Assembly (NCBI GenBank): GCA_050740975.1
Contig: JBOIEE010000200.1
Location: forward strand, 1 to 11,282
Direction of reading: 5' to 3'
Length of the DNA: 11,282 nt
From: JBOHHR01 sp050740975
GTDB lineage: Bacteria > Pseudomonadota > Gammaproteobacteria > JBOHHR01
Shown: positions 6,157 through 11,282 of the stretch, piece by piece
Numbering within the stretch: position 1 is the first letter of the stretch
How the letters are laid out: each line of letters begins with the position of its first letter
Position numbers and translations under genes: made by a program
Notes under the pieces: model-generated
The model's input: only the letters and a program-made list of their open reading frames with translations
Databases searched by the model: none
Told to the model about the DNA's origin: nothing

Positions 6157-7143
6157 GTGTTTTCCCTTTGGCACAAGCTACGGGTACAAGGCGTTCTCGG
6201 AATGAACAGCCGTAATAGCGATTTTATCATGCGTTACAACCAACGCAGCCTTTATCCCCTGGTTGACGATAAACTCCAAACGAAGAAGCTGGCTGTGGAC
6301 GCCGGAATGGCCGTTCCGGAGCTCTATGGGGTCATTTCCTCACCGCACGACATCAGGCGCTTACCCGCAATCCTAAAGGGACGTACGCGTTTTGTGATCA
6401 AACCGGCCAATGGAAGCAGCGGGGACGGGATCATCGTGGTCAAAGGAGTACAGAATGGCCGCTACCAAAAATTCTCGGGCCAGCTTCTCGATCAAGAAGA
6501 GATCGACTACCACATGTCGAGCACCCTCAACGGGCTGTATAGCTTAGGCGGACAACTGGATCGGGTGATCATTGAGTATTGCGTGCGGCCGGATCCGCTT
6601 TTCCGTGCCGTGAGCTATCAAGGCGTTCCCGACATCCGCATCATCGTTTTTCTCGGCCATCCCGTAATGGCCATGGCCCGCCTGCCGACCCGGGCTTCCT
6701 CCGGCAAGGCTAATTTGCACCAAGGGGCCATCGGCGTTGCGATCGATCTCGCCACCGGCACCACTCTGGGAGGCGTTTGGAAAAACGGCACGATCAAGGA
6801 GCATCCAGACAGCGGCAAACCCGTTTCCGGGATCACCATTCCGTATTGGGACGAGATCTTACTGCTCGCGGCCCGCTGTTACGAGCTTTCCCGGCTGGGC
6901 TATGTGGGTGTGGATGTCGTTATCGATCGCAACTTAGGGCCGCTCATTCTGGAGCTGAACGCCCGCCCTGGCCTTAACATACAAATTGCCAATCAGAGAG
7001 GCCTAGTCCACCGACTGCGATTGGTCGAGCAAACGGGTGATCCCAAAGCCAGTGTGGACCATCGAGTACTGTTCTCGCGCAAGCATTTTAAGGTCTCGGA
7101 TGCGCCCCTGCCCGTGCCCGAATTAGCCGAAAGCTTGGGGTAA
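6157..7143 (+). CDS. Alpha-L-glutamate ligase-like ATP-grasp protein (RimK-related)
   Basis: This 328-residue cytoplasmic protein resembles RimK-related amide ligases, which use ATP to form an acyl phosphate and join an amino acid to a carboxylate. Visible features are the N-terminal GMNSRNSDFIMRYNQR and YPLVDDKLQTKKLA segments typical of this subfamily, the ATP-grasp nucleotide loop FVIKPANGSSGDGI (about 79-92), a DIRIIVF strand, and the metal-binding ILELNARPGLNIQ near the C-terminus, with the E and N that coordinate magnesium. The start is a GTG at 6157, chosen because relatives begin about 15 residues before the GMN(R/S)RN segment; an ATG at 6202 is the fallback. No signal peptide or membrane helix is seen. 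It is the last gene of the retropepsin-UUP1-ligase unit. Its 3' end overlaps the convergent Nudix gene by 56 bases. The actual substrate is unknown; 'glutamate' comes from the family name. Confidence 0.9.
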   Translation: MFSLWHKLRVQGVLGMNSRNSDFIMRYNQRSLYPLVDDKLQTKKLAVDAGMAVPELYGVISSPHDIRRLPAILKGRTRFVIKPANGSSGDGIIVVKGVQNGRYQKFSGQLLDQEEIDYHMSSTLNGLYSLGGQLDRVIIEYCVRPDPLFRAVSYQGVPDIRIIVFLGHPVMAMARLPTRASSGKANLHQGAIGVAIDLATGTTLGGVWKNGTIKEHPDSGKPVSGITIPYWDEILLLAARCYELSRLGYVGVDVVIDRNLGPLILELNARPGLNIQIANQRGLVHRLRLVEQTGDPKASVDHRVLFSRKHFKVSDAPLPVPELAESLG

Positions 7144-7594
7144 AATTCTCCGGGCGTGTGGCCAGCCACTCAAGCTCATCCGGCGTGAACCAGTCAGCCG
7201 CTTCTATCTCCAGAGGATTCAGGATCAGAGGGCCATGCGCCACACATCGGTACACCCATACGAACTCGTTTCTGGTTTCGCAGCAGGCTTGGAGCTTGAA
7301 GAGAGGCTTGGGTGGCGTAGTCAAATACAATCCGATCTCCTCCTCGAGCTCGCGCACGGCGCATCTTGCATAGCTCTCGCCCGCGTTGACATGGCCTGAG
7401 GCTGAAGAATCCCACAAACCCGGGTCCCAGTCCTTGGTGGCCGAACGCTTCTGCAGCAACAGGCGGCCAGCGGCATCGAAGACGAGCACATGTGCGGCGC
7501 GATGCCTTAGGCCGTGGCGATGAACGTCGGATCGTGGACGCTGTTGGATGACGTGGTCCTGCGCATCGACGACATCGAGATATTCAACCGCCAT
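7088..7594 (-). CDS. Nudix hydrolase, YfcD/IPP-isomerase-like
   Basis: Nudix enzymes hydrolyse nucleoside diphosphates linked to other groups, using a metal held by the Nudix box. The 168-residue protein has an exact GX5EX7REUXEEXGU motif from G67 to L89 (G67, E73, R81, E82, E85, E86, G88). The lead-in (HRHGLRHRAAHVLVFD, then LLLQKRSATKDWDPGLWD) matches the YfcD subgroup, which resembles isopentenyl-diphosphate isomerase but acts as a hydrolase; the substrate cannot be told from sequence. It lies 25 bases downstream of the PP2C-SUMF1 gene on the same strand, so the two are probably co-transcribed. Its last codons overlap the end of the ligase gene, which is read from the other strand. The start ATG lacks an obvious Shine-Dalgarno; the spacer holds a small GGGC-GTAA-GCCC hairpin. 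Confidence 0.93.
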   Translation of the reverse strand: MAVEYLDVVDAQDHVIQQRPRSDVHRHGLRHRAAHVLVFDAAGRLLLQKRSATKDWDPGLWDSSASGHVNAGESYARCAVRELEEEIGLYLTTPPKPLFKLQACCETRNEFVWVYRCVAHGPLILNPLEIEAADWFTPDELEWLATRPENFTPSFRLIRARAGAHPRP

Positions 7595-7607
7595 TAAAGA
7601 CTATCAC

Positions 7608-7619
7608 GGGCTTACGCCC
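7608..7619 (-). repeat. GNRA-tetraloop hairpin between PP2C-SUMF1 and Nudix genes
   Basis: On the minus strand the spacer reads GGGCGTAAGCCC, a 4-bp GC stem closed by a GTAA tetraloop, immediately after the phosphatase stop codon and 13 bases before the Nudix start. It could influence coupling between the two genes. It is short and may be chance. Confidence 0.35.
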
Positions 7620-9470
7620 CTACGGTTCGCGCACGACTCGAAAGCCGACGTCCTCGTAGCCTTGGGAGGGGGAGAACTTTTCCCGCTCTTGGCTGCGTAT
7701 CGATGTGGGCGGGCTGCGGAACGACCCCCCTCGAATTACCCGTTCCTTGCACCCTTCGGTCTTCCATGCGCTCCCGTCCGTCGGGGCGCCTTGGTAACTT
7801 TCATGATAACAGTCGTGCACCCATTCCCAGACATTTCCCGCGGTGTCATACAGACCGAACGGATTGGCCTGAAATGTCCCCACGGCGATCGGCGAGCTGG
7901 GATCTACGACGCTTCCCCAACCGAAACAGTGTGCGCGGTCTTTGGCCATAGTCGATCCCCACCAATAAGGCGTGCTGAGACCGCTGGAAGCGGCGTATTC
8001 CCATTCTGCTTCGCTGGGCAGGCGATATTTCCTGCCGGTCTGTTGGGACAACCATTTAACGTATCGATCTGCGTCGTCCCAACTCACGTTAACGACGGGG
8101 TAGTTGCCGCCAGAGGCGTGCTCCGAAATGTCGCGGAATCTGCGGTAATCGTACAGCGTGATCTCGTGCGCGCTTATGGCAAAGCGGCTAATAGTGACTT
8201 CGTGCTCGGGCCGCTCATCGAAGTATAGGGTAGACGGTGGGCTTCCCATGGTAAACGCGCCGCCAGGGATCCAGACCATGTTAGGGGCTTTGCCTCCAAC
8301 TGTTAGGGAGTCCGTAAAGGTCACAACCTGGTGCGGCGGCGGGATCACTCGCGATGGGGTCAAGGTCTCAGTCGTTGTTGCCTGTGAGGAAATGACCTCG
8401 GGCGATTCCGCCTTGACAGGCTCAGATGTTACCACGGATTCGGTCCTTGGCTCTGATCCCTGCTGCGATCCCATCCACCAAAAGCCGCCTGCCAACAATA
8501 AAACGACCGGGATCGCCACTCGCAGCCGCTTTGGGAGCGAAAACCGCTGCCTATCGGATCCCTCAGAGGGCGTCGCTTCGGTAGAAATCGCTTCGGCCGA
8601 CGGGAGGTGGCCCGGAAAGTCGGAGTCTGGACGCTTCGCTGCAACGTCAAGCGCACTGGGATCAGGACTTTTTGCAAACACCTCGATGACGACCACCGTG
8701 GTATTGTCCTGGCGCGGTGCGCCTGCCGCTTCGACTGCTTTGAGCAAGGCTTCGGCACATTCCTTGGCCTTGCCTCGTGTTCCCAAGCAATCTTGAATTT
8801 GCTGCGTGCTTAAGATATCCAGCCCGTCGCTGGAGACCATGAGGCGATCGCCCTGTTTTAACTCGAAGGGCACCTGTGAACAATCGATCTCTGGGATCTC
8901 CTCCCCCATCAACGCGCTCATCAGCATAGTCTTTCCAAAGCCGGGGTCCGGCGGCACTTCTTTACCTTCCTGAGCCAAGCGGTTCAGAAACCCACCGTAG
9001 CTATGGTCCGCGTTTTTCTTTTCCAGCTTCCCATCGCGCAGCAGGTACAGGTGGCTGTCGCCGACGCTCACCCAGAACAAGCTGTTTTTTTCCAATAAAA
9101 CAGCCACCAAGGTACATCCCATGCCCGACAGTGCCGTGGTTTCTTTTATCGTGTCCGAGATCGCCTCGTTCGCCCGCAGCGCAGATTCCCGCAGCACCTC
9201 GATCACATTATCGCAAGGATAACGGCTGGTGATGAATTTATTGCACGCTTGCACCGCCATGTTGCTCGCAACATGTCCGGCGGCATGTCCACCCATGCCG
9301 TCCGCCAGGATCACCAAGGAACCAAGGTCGTCCGTTCCGTGATCGCCCAGACGGGTGACCAAGAAGGCATCTTCTTGGTATTCTCGTGCCCCGTTGATCT
9401 GGTTGCCTGCGATATCGAAGGTGAGATCCATGGGCACAAGCTCAAGATGGCGCGGTTTAGCGATGTTCAC
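7620..9470 (-). CDS. PP2C phosphatase - transmembrane helix - SUMF1-like domain fusion
   Basis: This 616-residue protein joins two domains rarely associated. Residues about 15-265 are a PP2C-type Ser/Thr phosphatase with all core metal-site motifs: R29 with E33-D34, DGMGGHAAG (57-65), GDSHLYLLR (137-145), SSDGLD (213-218) and DNTTVVV (255-261). One hydrophobic helix follows at about 317-333 (VAIPVVLLLAGGFWWMG), flanked by basic residues on the N-terminal side, so the phosphatase should be cytoplasmic. A Ser/Thr/Glu-rich linker (about 338-390) leads to a SUMF1/formylglycine-generating-enzyme fold (about 396-616) with PGGAFTMGS, RLPSEAEWEYA, GLYDTAGNVWEWVHDC and RVIRGGSF. The cysteine pair used by true sulfatase-activating enzymes just after GGS(F/Y) is missing (here RSPPTSIRS), so that activity is unlikely and the domain is probably a periplasmic binding or sensing module. 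The GTG start at 9470 is weakly supported; an ATG at 9431 (MDLTFD) is an alternative. It is first of a two-gene unit with the Nudix gene and divergent from hrpA. A cognate Ser/Thr kinase is not in the window. Confidence 0.92.
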   Translation of the reverse strand: MNIAKPRHLELVPMDLTFDIAGNQINGAREYQEDAFLVTRLGDHGTDDLGSLVILADGMGGHAAGHVASNMAVQACNKFITSRYPCDNVIEVLRESALRANEAISDTIKETTALSGMGCTLVAVLLEKNSLFWVSVGDSHLYLLRDGKLEKKNADHSYGGFLNRLAQEGKEVPPDPGFGKTMLMSALMGEEIPEIDCSQVPFELKQGDRLMVSSDGLDILSTQQIQDCLGTRGKAKECAEALLKAVEAAGAPRQDNTTVVVIEVFAKSPDPSALDVAAKRPDSDFPGHLPSAEAISTEATPSEGSDRQRFSLPKRLRVAIPVVLLLAGGFWWMGSQQGSEPRTESVVTSEPVKAESPEVISSQATTTETLTPSRVIPPPHQVVTFTDSLTVGGKAPNMVWIPGGAFTMGSPPSTLYFDERPEHEVTISRFAISAHEITLYDYRRFRDISEHASGGNYPVVNVSWDDADRYVKWLSQQTGRKYRLPSEAEWEYAASSGLSTPYWWGSTMAKDRAHCFGWGSVVDPSSPIAVGTFQANPFGLYDTAGNVWEWVHDCYHESYQGAPTDGSAWKTEGCKERVIRGGSFRSPPTSIRSQEREKFSPSQGYEDVGFRVVREP

Positions 9471-9719
9471 CGTTATTTCTTCGCCCGTTACCTTTGGTAA
9501 GCATTATGTTGTCGCCCGATACGGCCTAGAAGCTCGATTCCCCTTCCAAGAACTATATGCCAAAAAGCAGCAAAGATAAAAACCACGAAGCGCAAACGCA
9601 TCACCTGGGTCCCCGTATTAGGTACGCATGCCCAGGTGCTACAGCGATGAGGGATCCTCAGCTTCACCCCGGTGCCGCCCACCCGCTCTCCCCCTCCTGA
9701 ACCAGTCGAGCCGATTCCA
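9471..9719. promoter_or_regulatory. Divergent intergenic region between PP2C-SUMF1 and hrpA
   Basis: These 249 bases should hold the promoters for both divergent genes. The clearest structure is a perfect 8-bp inverted repeat, CACCTGGG (9602-9609) and CCCAGGTG (9631-9638), with a 21-base spacer. On the minus strand a CATAAT about 35 bases before the GTG start is a reasonable -10, but its -35 region is poor. The hrpA frame is open back to 9651 and includes a GTG at 9672, so part of the right end could be coding. Nothing else is recognisable. Confidence 0.45.
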
Positions 9720-11282
9720 GTGAGCGCTTTTCACGGCTTGAGGCGTCAAGTGACAGGCTGCATGCTGAGTGACCGCCGCCGCTTGCTCCGACGTTTGAAG
9801 GCACAGGGACAGCAGCACCTAGAGCCCGGAGAGCTAAACGAACTCGAACAGCTTATCCGACGCTCTTCTGAGACCGCTCAACGCCGCGCAGCTCTTACAC
9901 CCAAGCCCCTGTTTCGTGAGCCTTTACCGATCCTGGAGCACCGCGAGGCGATCCTCTCCGCCCTCAGGACGGAGCAAGTTCTCGTGGTGTGCGGGGAGAC
10001 CGGTTGCGGAAAATCGACCCAACTGCCGCAGATCTGCTTGGCGGCTGGAAGAGGGGTATACGGCATGATAGGCCATACCCAACCCCGCCGCATCGCCGCG
10101 CGCAGCCTCTGCACCCGCATCGCGCATGAGCTAAACACCGAGGTGGGGCAAGTCGTCGGCTACCAGGTCCGATTTAATGAACGGGTTGGCCCAGACACCC
10201 TGCTTAAGCTGATGACCGATGGGATCCTTTTGATGGAAACCCAAAAGGATCGTTGGCTCGAAGCCTATGACACTCTGATCATCGACGAAGCCCATGAGCG
10301 CACCCTGAACATCGACTTCCTCCTGGGTTATCTGAAGACTCTGCTCCCTCGGCGCCCAGAACTTAAAGTGATCATCACCTCGGCGACAATAAATCCGGAC
10401 CGTCTGTCCCGCCATTTCAAGGGCGCTCCTATTACCGAAGTTTCAGGCCGAACCTATCCGGTAGAATTGCGCTACCGTCCAATCGTGAGCGAGGGCGAAG
10501 GCGACCTGCAGCAAGCTATCGTGGGGGCGGTGGACGAGCTGGCGCAAGAGCGAAGCGGGGATATCTTGATCTTCCTGCCCGGGGAACGCGAGATCCGGGA
10601 AACGGCGGAGACCCTGCGCAAACACCACCCACCCGGCACCGATGTCCTGTCGCTGTTCGCGCGTTTGAGCAGCGCCGACCAAGATCGCGTGTTCCAAGCC
10701 CATACGCGTCGGCGCATCATCTTGGCCACCAACATCGCTGAGACTTCGCTCACCGTGCCGGGGATCCGGTTCGTCATCGACTCCGGCCTGGCCCGCATCA
10801 AACGCTACAATCCGCGCCGCAAAGTGCAACGGCTTCCGGTGGAGCCGATTTCGCAAGCTTCCGCCGAGCAGCGCAAAGGACGATGCGGGCGGGTGGCGGC
10901 CGGGGTCTGCATACGCTTGTACTCGGAACATGACTTTGCCCAGCGCCCGCTATTTACCGCTCCCGAGATCCGGCGGGCCAGCTTAGCGAGCGTGATCCTG
11001 CGACTCAAGTACCTAAAGTTTCAAGATATCGAGACCTTTCCGTTCATAGACCCGCCCGAGGAGCGGTATATAAAAGACGGTTATCAACTGCTGCAGGAGT
11101 TGATGGCCTTGAACGAGGCGCGGGAGCTCACGCCGATAGGCATCTTGCTCGCCCGCCTGCCCATCGATCCGCGCATCGCGCGCATGTTGGTTGCGGCCAA
11201 CGCGGAAGGCTGCCTGGCAGAGATACTGATCATCGCCTCAGCGCTCAGCGTGCAAGATCCCAGAGAACGCCCCGCGGAGAGC
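9720..11282 (+). CDS. hrpA: ATP-dependent DEAH-box RNA helicase HrpA, 3' end beyond window
   Basis: HrpA is a DEAH-family RNA helicase; in E. coli it is linked to rescue of stalled ribosomes and mRNA processing. The first 521 codons are visible and the frame is open to the last base; family members run to about 1300 residues, so well over half the protein lies outside. Motifs in order: Walker A GETGCGKST (92-100); GHTQPRRIAARS (motif Ia); DEAH (189-192); TSATI (motif III); then the second RecA domain with GDILIFLPGEREI, IILATNIAETSLT and QRKGRCGRV (motif VI), followed by the start of the winged-helix/ratchet region (SALSVQDPRERP). The start is a GTG at 9720, chosen because FHGLRRQVTGCMLSDRRRLLRRL aligns with the N-terminus of E. 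coli HrpA. An internal ATG at 9762 would delete part of that segment; a GTG at 9672 would add a proline-rich extension. No clear Shine-Dalgarno sequence settles it. Confidence 0.95.
   Translation, partial: MSAFHGLRRQVTGCMLSDRRRLLRRLKAQGQQHLEPGELNELEQLIRRSSETAQRRAALTPKPLFREPLPILEHREAILSALRTEQVLVVCGETGCGKSTQLPQICLAAGRGVYGMIGHTQPRRIAARSLCTRIAHELNTEVGQVVGYQVRFNERVGPDTLLKLMTDGILLMETQKDRWLEAYDTLIIDEAHERTLNIDFLLGYLKTLLPRRPELKVIITSATINPDRLSRHFKGAPITEVSGRTYPVELRYRPIVSEGEGDLQQAIVGAVDELAQERSGDILIFLPGEREIRETAETLRKHHPPGTDVLSLFARLSSADQDRVFQAHTRRRIILATNIAETSLTVPGIRFVIDSGLARIKRYNPRRKVQRLPVEPISQASAEQRKGRCGRVAAGVCIRLYSEHDFAQRPLFTAPEIRRASLASVILRLKYLKFQDIETFPFIDPPEERYIKDGYQLLQELMALNEARELTPIGILLARLPIDPRIARMLVAANAEGCLAEILIIASALSVQDPRERPAES

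Noticed and set aside
7548..8228. Plus-strand open frame of 226 codons, and another at 8158-8796
   Set aside because: Both are antisense to the PP2C-SUMF1 gene, whose motifs are unmistakable; the plus-strand translations show no domain.
7620..8290. SUMF1 domain as an active formylglycine-generating enzyme
   Set aside because: The catalytic cysteine pair expected shortly after RGGSF is absent; only structural family motifs remain.

Overview
The window looks like chromosomal DNA from a gammaproteobacterium, moderately GC-rich by eye. The best taxonomic clue is the minus-strand order of a GacA/UvrY-like regulator, then uvrC, then pgsA, which is the classic gammaproteobacterial gacA-uvrC-pgsA arrangement. 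A HrpA-type DEAH helicase and a retropepsin / UUP1-transglutaminase-like / glutamate-ligase-like gene trio, common in environmental gammaproteobacteria, fit with this. I cannot name a genus. No rRNA, tRNA, CRISPR array or insertion sequence was recognised.

Layout. (1) 1-505 is a gene-poor left edge. It holds a possible 5' end of a membrane-protein gene running off the window on the minus strand, an AT-rich spacer, the C-terminal remnant of a NarL/UhpB-type histidine kinase on the plus strand (288-443), and three back-to-back perfect inverted repeats (427-493) that close off pgsA. (2) 506-3754, minus strand, is the GacA-like regulator, uvrC and pgsA. uvrC and pgsA overlap by ATGA. The regulator has a LuxR-type HTH but has lost every residue of the receiver phosphorylation site. 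(3) 3755-3978 is a divergent regulatory region with a 10-bp inverted repeat. (4) 3979-7143, plus strand, is a tight three-gene unit: a secreted retropepsin-like protease, a membrane protein with a dead transglutaminase domain and seven C-terminal helices, and a cytoplasmic RimK-like ATP-grasp ligase. (5) 7088-9470, minus strand, is a two-gene unit encoding a PP2C phosphatase joined through one membrane helix to a SUMF1-like domain, followed by a Nudix hydrolase. The end of the Nudix gene overlaps the end of the ligase gene convergently. (6) 9471-9719 is a divergent promoter region with a perfect 8-bp inverted repeat. (7) 9720 to the right edge is the first 521 codons of hrpA.

How the genes fit together. 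UvrC (nucleotide excision repair) and PgsA (phosphatidylglycerol synthesis) are housekeeping genes that travel with the GacA-like gene through ancestral linkage. The plus-strand trio is a coherent predicted peptide-modification system: a cytoplasmic ligase that would form amide bonds, a membrane/periplasmic protein with a peptide-binding fold, and a periplasmic aspartyl protease. The PP2C-SUMF1 protein looks like a transmembrane signalling protein with an intact cytoplasmic phosphatase and an apparently non-catalytic external sensor or binding domain. The least ordinary items are the phosphorylation-dead GacA-position protein, the PP2C-SUMF1 fusion, the retropepsin trio, and a long palindrome inside uvrC.
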